NCBI GenBank assembly: GCA_937900045.1
Contig: CALCEB010000129.1
Span: 1 to 21,127, forward strand
Direction of reading: 5' to 3'
Length of the DNA stretch: 21,127 bases
Source of the DNA: an uncultured Acidobacteriota bacterium
GTDB lineage: Bacteria; Acidobacteriota; Terriglobia; UBA7540
The notes below the pieces were generated by a model. It saw nothing but the letters and a program-made list of their open reading frames with translations. It did no database searches and had not been told where the DNA came from. The position numbers and the translations under genes were made by a program. Positions 12,612-21,080 of the stretch are shown here, piece by piece. How positions within the stretch are numbered: position 1 is the first letter of the stretch; each line of letters begins with the position of its first letter.

Positions 12612-15284
12612 ATGTCAGCGCCCACCAAAAAACCGGCCACTAAGAACCCCGCTCGCCGCAAGCCTTCAGCATCTCTCATTCGCGGCATAGCCCTCAGTAT
12701 TTTGGAAATCCTGATTAACTGGAAGAAAGAGATCACCGTCTTCGTTCTGGTGGTCTTATTCTTAGCAACGGGCGTATTCCTGCACTATTACGTGCGCTTT
12801 TCGCAGATGATTGACGCCCGGCTCAACGGCAACGTCTTTGACAATCCGTCCCTGGTATTCTCGGCCCCGATTGAGGTCGAGCCGGGCCAGGCCCTGACTC
12901 CCAATCAAGTGGCGGCCCGCTTGCGCCGGGCGCTCTATACGGAAGGCAAATTACGTAACCCGGCAATTGGGGCCTACCGGTTGAAAGGATCGCGGCTGGA
13001 GGTTGAGCCGGGAACCGCTTCCTTCCTCCACGATGGTCCGGAACCCCAGGGGTCCGCAGCATTGGCCTTCAACTCCGGCCGGTTGGTTTCCATCACGGAC
13101 CTTGCCAATGGCCAGCCGCTCAGCCACTATCTGCTCGAACCCGAATTGATCACCACGTTGTTCGGCCAGAATCGAGCCAAGCGGCGCGTGGTGGATTATG
13201 ACGAATTGCCGGAGGATTTGAGGGATTCCATCCTGGCGGCGGAAGATCGCCGGTTCTTTTCCCATTTCGGAGTGAATGTCTACCGCATTTTTGCTGCGGC
13301 CGTGGCGGACATTCGAGCCGATTCGCGCGTGCAAGGCGGAAGCACCCTCACCATGCAGTTGGCGCGCAACTTCTTTCTCTCTCCCCGCCGCACCTACAAG
13401 CGCAAGATCGAAGAGATTATGCTGGCTCTGATGATGGAGCAGCGGCTCAGCAAGAAACAGATCTTTGAGCTTTATGCGAACCAGGTGTATCTCGGCCAGC
13501 GGGGCAGCTTTTCCATCTATGGGTTCGGCGAAGCTGCGGATGCGTATTTCAATAAGGACGTGAAGGATCTGACCCTGCCTGAAGCGGCGCTGCTTGCCGG
13601 CATCATTCGCGGGCCAAACCTCTACTCGCCGCACAAGTACCCACGCCGGGCGACGGATCGACGCAACACCGTTTTGCGTTTGATGGTGGAGGACAAATAC
13701 ATTACGCCCCGCCAGGCTGCGGAGGCTGAAGCTGCGCCTCTCGGAGTGGCGGCCCGGAACGTGGGCGGCAGTCAGGCCCCCTATTTTGTTGACTTGGTGA
13801 AGGATCAGCTCTCCTCACAGTTCTCCGACCAGGACCTTCTTTCCCAGAGTTATCGCATTTATACAACGCTCGATCCTGCGTTGCAGAAGGCCGCTTCTGC
13901 AGGAGTCTTGGAAGGCATGCAGGACGTGGATAAAGAGTTGAAAGGAAGACGTCCTGCAAAAGGATTGCCTCCGCCCGGGCCCGATGAACCACAGGTGGCG
14001 CTGGTGGCTCTTGACCCTCACACCGGTCAAGTTCGCGCCTTGGTGGGCGGACGCAACTATGCCGTCAGCCAACTTGACCACGCCATGGCCCGGCGCCAGC
14101 CCGGCTCAACCTTTAAGCCCTTTGTCTATGCCACCGCGCTCAGCTCCGCCGTGGACGGATCGCAGCCGGTAATCACCCCGGCCACCGTCCTTCAAGATGT
14201 ACCCACCACCTTCCAATTCGGCAACCAGACCTATGAGCCCAAAGACTACAAAGGTGAATACTACGGCCTCGTGACCGTGCGGGAAGCCTTGGGGCTTTCG
14301 TTGAACGTGGCCACTGTGAACCTCGCGCAAATGACGGGATACGACAAGATTCGCGATCTCGCCATCCGCGCCGGTTTCAGCCCGCAGATTGAGGCCACGC
14401 CGGCAATCGCTCTCGGCGCCTATGAAACCACGCCGCTCAATTTGGCGGGGTCTTACACCATTTTTGACAATAATGGCGAGTATGTGGCGCCGCAACTGAT
14501 TCTGGCAGTGAAAGATTCCAGTGGCAGGGTGCTTTATCAAGGTCAACCCGTAATCCGCCAGGTCTTAGACCCACGGGTGGCTTACCTCTTGGACAGCCTG
14601 CTTGAAACCGTCATCGATCATGGGACAGGCGAGGGCACCCGGGCGCGAGGTTTCATTGCTCCCGCCGCCGGCAAGACCGGCACTTCCCATGACGGATGGT
14701 TCGCTGGCTTCACTTCCAACCTGGTTTGTGTCACTTGGACCGGCTACGACGATAACCGTCAACTGAACCTTTCCGGGGCCCGCTCCGCTCTCCCCGTTTG
14801 GACGGCTTTCATGAAGAAGGCCATTCAATTGCCGGAGTATCACAAGGTTCAGCCCTTCGCCCCGCCCATGGGCGTGATCACGGCGTCCGTCGATCCGAAG
14901 GCTCTGGCTCAGGTCACTGGAAATCCCTTCGCCGGCCCGGATGAGGTTTACATTGATGGAACCCAGCCGGAATCGGGAAGCTTGGGCGCAAAGCTGGCTG
15001 GAATAATCCGCAAGGTATTTCCCATCAATGGACCTGCCGCCCAAAAACACCCCTCAAATGCGACGGCCGCATCCCCGTCGTCCACCGCAGTTCCGGTCAC
15101 GGATGGCCAGGGTTCGTCGGGACCAGTTGACTCTTCCACAGGCATGGCGCAAACTACTCCCCAGGCGGCGAAGAGGCCGGCGAATAAGTCGCAAGGTGGA
15201 GTCTTCAAGAAGTTTTTCTCGATTTTTAAGCACAAGAAGGGAAAGCAGGAAAATCCGCCTCCTGCAACCGATTCCAACCCGTGA
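12612..15284 (+). CDS. Class A penicillin-binding protein, PBP1b type
   Basis: This 890-aa bifunctional enzyme polymerises lipid II into glycan strands and cross-links the peptides, anchored in the inner membrane facing the periplasm. One transmembrane helix spans about residues 41-60. A UB2H-like domain (about 66-180) points to the PBP1b branch. The GT51 transglycosylase follows, with catalytic E211 in EDRRFFSHFG, GGSTLTMQLARN at 242-253 and KRKIEEIMLALMMEQRLSK at 263-281. The transpeptidase has all three motifs: SxxK at S499-K502 (GSTFKPF), SxN at S563-N565 (SLN) and KTG at 688-690. The C-terminus beyond about residue 790 is a Ser/Thr/Pro/Ala-rich tail ending in a basic KKFFSIFKHKKGK patch, probably disordered. 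It begins directly after the DUF4845 stop. Confidence 0.95.
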   Translation: MSAPTKKPATKNPARRKPSASLIRGIALSILEILINWKKEITVFVLVVLFLATGVFLHYYVRFSQMIDARLNGNVFDNPSLVFSAPIEVEPGQALTPNQVAARLRRALYTEGKLRNPAIGAYRLKGSRLEVEPGTASFLHDGPEPQGSAALAFNSGRLVSITDLANGQPLSHYLLEPELITTLFGQNRAKRRVVDYDELPEDLRDSILAAEDRRFFSHFGVNVYRIFAAAVADIRADSRVQGGSTLTMQLARNFFLSPRRTYKRKIEEIMLALMMEQRLSKKQIFELYANQVYLGQRGSFSIYGFGEAADAYFNKDVKDLTLPEAALLAGIIRGPNLYSPHKYPRRATDRRNTVLRLMVEDKYITPRQAAEAEAAPLGVAARNVGGSQAPYFVDLVKDQLSSQFSDQDLLSQSYRIYTTLDPALQKAASAGVLEGMQDVDKELKGRRPAKGLPPPGPDEPQVALVALDPHTGQVRALVGGRNYAVSQLDHAMARRQPGSTFKPFVYATALSSAVDGSQPVITPATVLQDVPTTFQFGNQTYEPKDYKGEYYGLVTVREALGLSLNVATVNLAQMTGYDKIRDLAIRAGFSPQIEATPAIALGAYETTPLNLAGSYTIFDNNGEYVAPQLILAVKDSSGRVLYQGQPVIRQVLDPRVAYLLDSLLETVIDHGTGEGTRARGFIAPAAGKTGTSHDGWFAGFTSNLVCVTWTGYDDNRQLNLSGARSALPVWTAFMKKAIQLPEYHKVQPFAPPMGVITASVDPKALAQVTGNPFAGPDEVYIDGTQPESGSLGAKLAGIIRKVFPINGPAAQKHPSNATAASPSSTAVPVTDGQGSSGPVDSSTGMAQTTPQAAKRPANKSQGGVFKKFFSIFKHKKGKQENPPPATDSNP

Positions 15285-15337
15285 AGGCGGTCGCCGCCCG
15301 TCCTGAACACGCTTGGCCTCTTGAACGGAGGTGAACT

Positions 15338-16174
15338 ATGAAACTAAATCTTAGGTTCGGACGGCGTCTTCCTCTCCGGATGGCATTTTTCGTGGCCCTT
15401 GTTGAGTGTGCTCTGTTCCTGCCTTGCCTCCATGCTGCGGACCTTCCGCAGGGGCAGCCCATCCCTACTCACTCCCCCCAAGACAGCGCGGCCCCAGCTC
15501 AATCCTTCGCGCCTCTCTCCCTCGAAATGCGCGGTGACATTTACATGGCCCGCAAGTCTTACGAGGACGCGGTGGATTACTACTACCGGGCCTTGCGGCA
15601 GACCGGCATCTCCAATGCCGCAATCTGGAACAAGATGGGCATCGCTTTTCAGGAGGAATCGAATTTACGTTCAGCGCGGAAGGCATATCAGCGCGCCATC
15701 CACTTTCAACACAATTTCGCCGCAGCCTGGAACAATGCGGGAACCACCTTCTACCTCGCTGGCAAGGATAAGAAGGCCATCAAGTTTTACAAGCACGCCC
15801 TCACTCTTGAGCCTAACAATCCTTCCTTCCACCTGAATCTTGGGACCGCCTATTACCACCGGCGCAAGTACCAGGAAACCGTAGAGCAATACCGGCAGGC
15901 ATTGATGCTCGATCCTAATATTCTTCTCCAGAATTCGAAGACGGGAACTATTGTGCAAGCGCGCGGGTCGGACGTGGAGTATTACTTTTATATGGCCAAG
16001 GTTTTCGCTTCTCTGGGCCGCAACACGGAAGCCATCCGCTATCTGCGCCATGCTCTTGAGGATGGATTCCGCAACTACCGGCAGCTCAATAAGGATCCTG
16101 ACTTCGAAAAGCTTAAGAGTGACCCCGCCTATGTCGCTCTTCTTAAGAACCCGCCAATTGCCATCAAAGATTAG
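15338..16174 (+). CDS. Exported TPR-repeat protein
   Basis: The 278-aa protein carries an N-terminal signal (hydrophobic residues 15-31, likely cleavage after LHA near residue 33) and then about five tetratricopeptide repeats: residues 60-93, 95-127, 129-161, 163-195 and 213-243. Clear examples are AAAWNNAGTTFYLAGKDKKAIKFYKHALTLEPN and SFHLNLGTAYYHRRKYQETVEQYRQALMLDPN. TPR arrays serve as protein-binding scaffolds, so a periplasmic assembly role next to the PBP gene is plausible but not shown. The C-terminal tail (NKDPDFEKLKSDPAYVALLKN) is of a type common in TPR proteins of this kind. GGAGG about 8 bases before ATG 15338 gives a strong start. It lies 53 bases behind the PBP gene and may share its transcript. 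Confidence 0.85.
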   Translation: MKLNLRFGRRLPLRMAFFVALVECALFLPCLHAADLPQGQPIPTHSPQDSAAPAQSFAPLSLEMRGDIYMARKSYEDAVDYYYRALRQTGISNAAIWNKMGIAFQEESNLRSARKAYQRAIHFQHNFAAAWNNAGTTFYLAGKDKKAIKFYKHALTLEPNNPSFHLNLGTAYYHRRKYQETVEQYRQALMLDPNILLQNSKTGTIVQARGSDVEYYFYMAKVFASLGRNTEAIRYLRHALEDGFRNYRQLNKDPDFEKLKSDPAYVALLKNPPIAIKD

Positions 16175-16311
16175 CGCGGAGTTGCTGCGGAACACCCGTT
16201 CGGTGCAAAGGCGCCTTTCCATCAAAGCGCCGGGTGAGGGGTTCACCTCAACGTCTATTCAACTTGCTCCCGCTCGCTGCTTCAATCTTCACCCCCGCGC
16301 TTTTCGCTGGA

Positions 16312-16320
16312 TGCTATAAT
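16312..16320 (+). promoter_or_regulatory. Extended -10 promoter upstream of the second TPR gene
   Basis: TGCTATAAT is a perfect extended -10 element (TGnTATAAT). No convincing -35 lies 16-18 bases upstream, which is common for extended -10 promoters. The predicted start near 16327 leaves only about 13 bases before ATG 16340, so the message would have almost no leader. Confidence 0.55.
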
Positions 16321-16339
16321 TGCCAGGGCATCATCTTTC

Positions 16340-17974
16340 ATGAGAAAAACACTCATCTTCTTGTTTTTCTGGTCCATAGCTTGTAACCTCCACGCCGCTC
16401 CCGGCACGCGGACTATTGTTGTATTCCCGTTTGAGAATCGCAGCGCGCAGTCCGATCTTGGCTGGATTTCCGAAGCCTTTTCGGAAATTCTTTCGGAGCG
16501 TCTCGCAGGGCGGGGCCGCTACGTCCTGGGCCACGATGAGCGCAACGCTGCTTATTCCCAACTGGGTGTTCCACCGGCTACGGTTTTGACGCTCGCCAGC
16601 GAATACAAAGTGGCGCAGACTCTGGGCGTCGATTGGGCCATCGTGGGTTATTTCAAAGTGACCGGAAAGCAACTTTCCGCTTCCGCTCAACTCTTGAACG
16701 TTCACAAGCTGAAGCTCCATCCTCCGCTTCAGGCTTCGGGGGCGCTGGCAGACCTGGTAAGCCTTCAGACCAACCTGGCGTGGCGGATTCTGGCCACCTA
16801 CGATGCCTCGTTCAGCGCTGGTACTCAGGAGGACTTTGCCCGCCAGTTCCCGCCCGTGCGCCTGGACGCTTTTGAAAGTTACATCCGTGGCATCCTCGCC
16901 CTCGATGATGGAACGCGCATTCATTTCCTCCGCGAGGCCGATCGTCTGAATCCCAGCGATCATCACGCTGCCTTCCAGTTGGGACGTTACTACTTCAATC
17001 AGAAGGATTACTCAAGCTCCGCCCAGTGGCTGGGAAAGCTTAAGCCGGCGGATCAGCATTTCAGCGAAGCCCTTTTCCTGCTCGGCGTGGATGATTTTTT
17101 CCTGGGGCGCGATAAGGAATCGGAGAGCGCCTTCCAAACGCTTTCCCTCTCCATGCCTCTCAACGAAGTCTGGAATAACCTGGGAGTCCTGCAGGCCCGC
17201 GCCGGAAACTATCCAGAAGCCCTGAAGAGCTTCCTTCACGCTCATGACGGTGATGCCCGGGATCCCGTCTTTTGCTTCAATCTGGGCGCGAGCTACTACT
17301 ATCTGAGAAATTATCAGGAATCGGCAAAGTACCTCCGGCAGGCCATAAGCCTTAATGCCAATGATCTTCGCGCCCGGACGCTTCTCGCCTCGGCCCTCGG
17401 CAAAATGGGCAATACTGAAGGAGAACAGGAGCAACTTTCCTGGGTCGCGGCTCATGCCGGCAGCTCCATGGCGGATCTTGCCGAGAATATCCTTCCGCAG
17501 CCTCGCATCACCAAGGCTTATCACGGCAAAGCTTTTCGTCTGCTTTCCGTCACCGTGCACAATACCTTGGAGCAGAAACTTTCGATGCTGCCTCCCGAAG
17601 TGCATGGCAGCTTCCATCTGACTCAGGGGCGGCAACTGGTCTCGCAGGGACGCTATCCCGAGGCCATCCGCGAACTCCAGGAAGCCGTCTCCTTGATTCC
17701 GGAAAGTAGCGAATGCTATCTGCTGCTGGGCCAGGCTTACGAGCTTTCGGGGAAGCACCTGAAGGCGCTGCAGGAATTTCAGACTTCACTCCAGCTTGAC
17801 AACAACGCCGCCACGCATCTGTGGCTGGCGCACACTTACCAGTCACTGAAGCGGCCCGCCGAAGCGCTGGAAGAGGCAGAAACGGCTCTGAATATGAATC
17901 CGGGAGACAAGAACGCTCGGCAATTGATCCAATCCATTCAACAACAGTCGAAAACGGCCAGAAAGACGCCTTAA
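16340..17974 (+). CDS. Exported TPR protein with N-terminal TolB/CsgG-like domain
   Basis: The 544-aa protein has a signal sequence (hydrophobic residues 4-15; SIAC-N at 12-16 is a weak lipobox, or cleavage falls after LHA at 19). Residues 24-160 look like the small alpha/beta domain found in TolB-N/CsgG/FlgO-type and cyclase-associated proteins: TIVVFPFENRSAQSDLGWISEAFSEILSERL, then GVDWAIVGYFKVTGKQLSASAQLLNV. From about 205 there are TPR-type repeats (for example 277-307, 311-341, 425-455, 457-488 and 491-522). It is probably a periplasmic or outer-membrane-associated scaffold. It ends one base before the NfeD start codon, so coupling to the NfeD protease is likely. The exact role is unknown. 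Confidence 0.8.
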   Translation: MRKTLIFLFFWSIACNLHAAPGTRTIVVFPFENRSAQSDLGWISEAFSEILSERLAGRGRYVLGHDERNAAYSQLGVPPATVLTLASEYKVAQTLGVDWAIVGYFKVTGKQLSASAQLLNVHKLKLHPPLQASGALADLVSLQTNLAWRILATYDASFSAGTQEDFARQFPPVRLDAFESYIRGILALDDGTRIHFLREADRLNPSDHHAAFQLGRYYFNQKDYSSSAQWLGKLKPADQHFSEALFLLGVDDFFLGRDKESESAFQTLSLSMPLNEVWNNLGVLQARAGNYPEALKSFLHAHDGDARDPVFCFNLGASYYYLRNYQESAKYLRQAISLNANDLRARTLLASALGKMGNTEGEQEQLSWVAAHAGSSMADLAENILPQPRITKAYHGKAFRLLSVTVHNTLEQKLSMLPPEVHGSFHLTQGRQLVSQGRYPEAIRELQEAVSLIPESSECYLLLGQAYELSGKHLKALQEFQTSLQLDNNAATHLWLAHTYQSLKRPAEALEEAETALNMNPGDKNARQLIQSIQQQSKTARKTP

Positions 17975-17975
17975 A

Positions 17976-19313
17976 ATGAAGCCAACTGGACTGATCCTTC
18001 AAACCTTAATTGCGCTGACGGCGGCCACGGCGATCCTTTCCGTAACACCTGTTCCGGCTTCCGGCTCGAACCCTGAAGAAACCCGTCCGGTTGTGGTTGA
18101 AGTCAACCTGAATGACATCATTGAGCCGGTCACTGCGGAGTACGTTGCCCGCGGCATTGACGATGCCAATCACATCGGCGCGCAGGCCGTGCTTTTAGAA
18201 CTGAGCACCCCCGGTGGCCTTGAAACTTCCATGCGGGAGATTGTGAAGGCCGTCATCCACTCCCATGTTCCCGTCATTACCTACGTCGCGCCCAGCGGCA
18301 GCCGCGCCGCTTCCGCCGGCTTTTTCATTCTGCTCGCCGGCGATCTGGCGATCATGGCGCCCGGCACCAACACCGGGGCCGCCCACCCCGTGATGATGAA
18401 CGGCGCCGATATCGGCAAGACCATGGAGGCGAAGGTCGAAAATGACGCGGCGGCTTTCATCCGCAGCATCACTCAGAAGCGGGGCCGCAACGTCCAGTTG
18501 GCGGAAGCGGGCGTGCGCCAAAGCAAGTCCTATACCGACAAAGAAGCGCTGGACGGGCGCCTGATTGACGCCATTGCTAATCAACCGCAGGACATTTTTA
18601 ACCAATTCGACGGCAAACCGGTCCAGCGGTTTGATGGCTCAACAACCGTCCTCCACCTTAAGAATGCCCGTATTGTTGCCTACAACATGACTTCCCGGGA
18701 GCGCCTGCTGGCTCACCTGGCCGATCCCAACATCGCTTTCATTCTTGGCGCCCTCGGCGCATTAGGTCTCTATATTGAGTTCACCCATCCCGGCATGGTC
18801 CTGCCCGGAGTGGGAGGCGCTATCGCCTTAGTGCTTGCTCTCTACGGATTCCATATGCTGCCCATCAATTACCTGGGCGCGGTCCTGATCTTCCTGGCCT
18901 TTCTCCTTTTTGTCCTGGAGGTCAAGATTACTTCGCACGGCATTCTGGCGGCGGGAGGTGTGGTGGCCATGGTGGTCGGTTCACTGATTCTGATTGACTC
19001 CCCCTGGCCGGGCGCGCAGATTCATCTTTTGACTTCGCTGAGCGTGGCGCTGCCCGTGGCGGTGATCTGCGTGCTCCTGCTTCGCGCCGCGGTCATGGCA
19101 AGCCGGCAGAAGGCCATCACGGGAGGCGAAGGGCTTATCAATTCAACGGGCGTCGCCCGTACCGACCTCGCTCCTTTCGGCAAGGTGCTGGTGCACGGGG
19201 AAATCTGGGAGGCGCGGGCCGCGGCCAGCGTTCGGGCCGGTGACCGTATTCGCGTCCGCCAGATTGATGGATTGACACTGGTCGTAGACTTGGAGCCGAA
19301 GACATCGGGGTGA
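17976..19313 (+). CDS. nfeD: NfeD-family membrane-bound ClpP-class serine protease
   Basis: The 445-aa protein is a full-length NfeD (1510-type) protease. Residues 1-29 form a signal or anchor helix. A ClpP-like serine protease domain spans about 38-240, with the probable nucleophile S113 in RAASAGFF and the general base K153 in MEAKVEND, 40 residues later, as in the Ser-Lys dyad of the archaeal 1510-N protease. Several membrane helices follow (about 252-270, 278-297, 299-316, 322-342 and 352-375), and the C-terminal OB-fold NfeD domain (about 385-440) ends in VRAGDRIRVRQIDGLTLVVD. Family members cleave the hydrophobic tail of a partner stomatin, and a slipin gene follows 171 bases downstream. 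The start lies one base after the upstream stop (TAAAATG), so translation is probably coupled. Confidence 0.93.
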   Translation: MKPTGLILQTLIALTAATAILSVTPVPASGSNPEETRPVVVEVNLNDIIEPVTAEYVARGIDDANHIGAQAVLLELSTPGGLETSMREIVKAVIHSHVPVITYVAPSGSRAASAGFFILLAGDLAIMAPGTNTGAAHPVMMNGADIGKTMEAKVENDAAAFIRSITQKRGRNVQLAEAGVRQSKSYTDKEALDGRLIDAIANQPQDIFNQFDGKPVQRFDGSTTVLHLKNARIVAYNMTSRERLLAHLADPNIAFILGALGALGLYIEFTHPGMVLPGVGGAIALVLALYGFHMLPINYLGAVLIFLAFLLFVLEVKITSHGILAAGGVVAMVVGSLILIDSPWPGAQIHLLTSLSVALPVAVICVLLLRAAVMASRQKAITGGEGLINSTGVARTDLAPFGKVLVHGEIWEARAAASVRAGDRIRVRQIDGLTLVVDLEPKTSG

Positions 19314-19348
19314 GTTGCCACGGTGGTTGAGTGGGCGTGGGGATTTTG

Positions 19349-19416
19349 AGGCGACGCCGGGGTCGCCTGCGCACGGCGGGCCAAAGAAGCCTGTGGGCGG
19401 GTATAAGACCCGGCCC
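19349..19416. repeat. Two GC-rich hairpins between nfeD and the slipin gene
   Basis: AGGCGAC-GCCGGG-GTCGCCT (19349-19368) is a perfect 7-bp stem-loop. It is followed by GGGCGGGT-ATAAG-ACCC-G-GCCC (19395-19416), an 8-bp stem with one bulge. Neither carries GTAG. They may be repeat remnants or transcript-processing signals that let nfeD and slipin be expressed at different levels. Confidence 0.45.
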
Positions 19417-19439
19417 TGCCTAGAACCCGCGAATTGTGA

Positions 19440-19458
19440 GCTGCACGCTGACTGCTGA
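19440..19458. repeat. Heptad repeat GCTGANN, second copy
   Basis: GCTGCAC, GCTGACT and GCTGA follow one another. The 19 bases match the 1581-1599 copy at 17 positions. Both copies lie within 30 bases of the ribosome site of the next gene. Confidence 0.45.
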
Positions 19459-19484
19459 ATACTCTTCACAAGAAGGAGCCGAAC

Positions 19485-20345
19485 ATGCCAAGCGCACTGA
19501 TTGTACTGGTGGTCATCATTGTTCTCTGGGTCTTTGGATGTTTGAACGTGTTGCGCGAATATGAAAAGGCGGTCATCTTCCGCTTGGGCCGCGTTCAGAC
19601 CCCGGACAAGGGCCCCGGCCTGATTTTCATCCTTTGGCCCATCGATAAAATCGTCAAGATCTCGCTGCGCGTCGTTGCCTGGGACGTTCCCCCGCAGGAT
19701 GTCATCACGCGGGATAACGTTTCGTTGAAGGTGAACGCCGTCGTCTATTTTCGCGTCATCAGCGCCCAGCGAGCGGTGATCGAGCTGGAGAATTACCGCT
19801 ATGCTATCGAGCAACTGGCGCAGACGACGCTGCGTTCGGTGTTGGGCGAGGTGGAGCTGGATGACCTGCTCTCCCAACGCGAAAAACTGAACCTGCGGTT
19901 GCAAACCATTCTTGATGAGCATACGGAACCGTGGGGCATTAAGGTGGCCAAGGTTGAAGTGAAGCAGGTGGACCTGCCGCAGGAGATGCAGCGAGCCATC
20001 GCCCGCCAAGCTGAAGCAGAACGTGAGCGCCGCGCTAAGATTATCAACGCCGACGGCGAATTTCAGGCTGCCGCCAAACTCGCCGAGGCTGCCATGATGA
20101 TGGAAAAGGAACCGGTTTCCATCACCCTCCGATACCTCCAGACGCTCACTGAAATCGGTACGGAAAAGAATACCACCATCGTCTTCCCGCTGCCGCTCGA
20201 CATGCTCACGGGCCTGACGGGAAGGGTGACTCAGGGGCTTTCACCCTCGACGGTTCGGGCTGCAGTTCCGGCGGCTTCGACCGGCCCGGGGCCGGCAGCA
20301 ACTCCGCCCGCTCCGGCAGGCCCAGCCGGTTCGTCCGCTTCTTGA
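19485..20345 (+). CDS. Slipin (stomatin-like SPFH/band 7 protein)
   Basis: The 286-aa protein has an N-terminal membrane helix (residues 4-20) and an SPFH/band 7 domain (about 22-190) with LREYEKAVIFRLGRV, GPGLIFILWPIDKI and RDNVSLKVNAVVYFRV. An alpha-helical segment rich in Ala, Glu and Arg follows (about 165-210, RQAEAERERRAKIINADGE), which forms oligomers in this family. TTIVFPLPLDML (230-241) is a hydrophobic stretch like the one cut by 1510-type NfeD proteases in archaeal stomatin. Slipins form membrane microdomain scaffolds and usually sit beside nfeD, as here. The last 30 residues are Pro/Ala/Gly-rich. AAGGAG, 8 bases before ATG 19485, supports the start. Confidence 0.93.
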   Translation: MPSALIVLVVIIVLWVFGCLNVLREYEKAVIFRLGRVQTPDKGPGLIFILWPIDKIVKISLRVVAWDVPPQDVITRDNVSLKVNAVVYFRVISAQRAVIELENYRYAIEQLAQTTLRSVLGEVELDDLLSQREKLNLRLQTILDEHTEPWGIKVAKVEVKQVDLPQEMQRAIARQAEAERERRAKIINADGEFQAAAKLAEAAMMMEKEPVSITLRYLQTLTEIGTEKNTTIVFPLPLDMLTGLTGRVTQGLSPSTVRAAVPAASTGPGPAATPPAPAGPAGSSAS

Positions 20346-20363
20346 CAATCCTCAACCCAGCCT

Positions 20364-20453
20364 TCTCTCCCGCGCGACTGGGGGAGAGAGACGGACCCGG
20401 CTGACCAAGGAAGATATTCACCCTCTTCCCCGCGCGCGCGGAGGGAGAGGGTG
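20364..20453. repeat. Two intergenic hairpins of the CCCTC/GAGGG type
   Basis: TCTCTCCC-N9-GGGAGAGA type pairing spans 20364-20389, and CACCCTCT/AGAGGGTG (20419-20426 with 20446-20453) encloses a CG-rich core. Similar CCCTCTCC-type repeats are common between genes in GC-rich bacteria. They fill most of the 158-base gap after the slipin gene and may end or stabilise its transcript. Confidence 0.5.
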
Positions 20454-20503
20454 GACCGCGTAGCGGGACGGGTGAGGGGGCATTTCACTCTATGTGGTGA
20501 ACC

Positions 20504-21080
20504 ATGGAACAGAGAACCGATTCGCGCTCCACGGCGCGAGGCCTGACCGTTAAGCAACTCACTTTTATCTTTATTGCTGGTGTCGGAGTCTGCGCCGTTT
20601 TCTTTACTCTTGGATTTCTGGTGGGATCGAACGAAAGGAATGTCAACGCTAACACCCCCGAGGTGGAGCGCGTCTCGCCTCCTGGCGACATTCCGCCGCC
20701 CGTCAATGCTCCTCCGGATACCACGCAATCCTCCGAGCCCAACGCTACCACCCCCAGCAATGCCGATTCCGGCGGTCAAGTGCAGGAACAGAATATCCCG
20801 TCAACAGGACCGTCCGTCACGGCGTCAACTCCAGGTACGCCTTCTTCGACGACGGTTCCGGTCTCTTCCCCAACTCCGGCGGTAGTTCGGAAACAATCGT
20901 CGGCCGCCAAATCCGCAGCACCGCCGGCACATCGCCAGCAGGGTTCAGGCTTGATTGTTCAAATCGCCGCTCTGCACTCGGCGGAGGATGCCGAATCGAT
21001 GGTCGCCACACTCCGGTCGCAGGGCTATCCAGCCTTTCTGGTGACCCCTGAGAAATCTGGACTCAATGACGGTGTCTACC
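20504..21080 (+). CDS. SPOR-domain membrane protein, 3'-truncated at contig end
   Basis: Only the first 192 residues are genomic. A short cytoplasmic head is followed by one transmembrane helix (about 19-40), then a long Pro/Ser/Thr-rich periplasmic linker (about 45-147). The start of a SPOR domain follows (GLIVQIAALHSAEDAESMV, from about 149, then RSQGYPAFLV at 171-180). SPOR domains bind denuded peptidoglycan and take such proteins to the division septum. The open frame continues into adapter sequence from base 21081 and meets a false stop there, giving 15 non-native residues. About 25-35 residues of the SPOR domain should therefore be missing. The ribosome site before ATG 20504 is weak (GGTGA, 3 bases away). 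Which SPOR family member it is cannot be decided. Confidence 0.88.
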
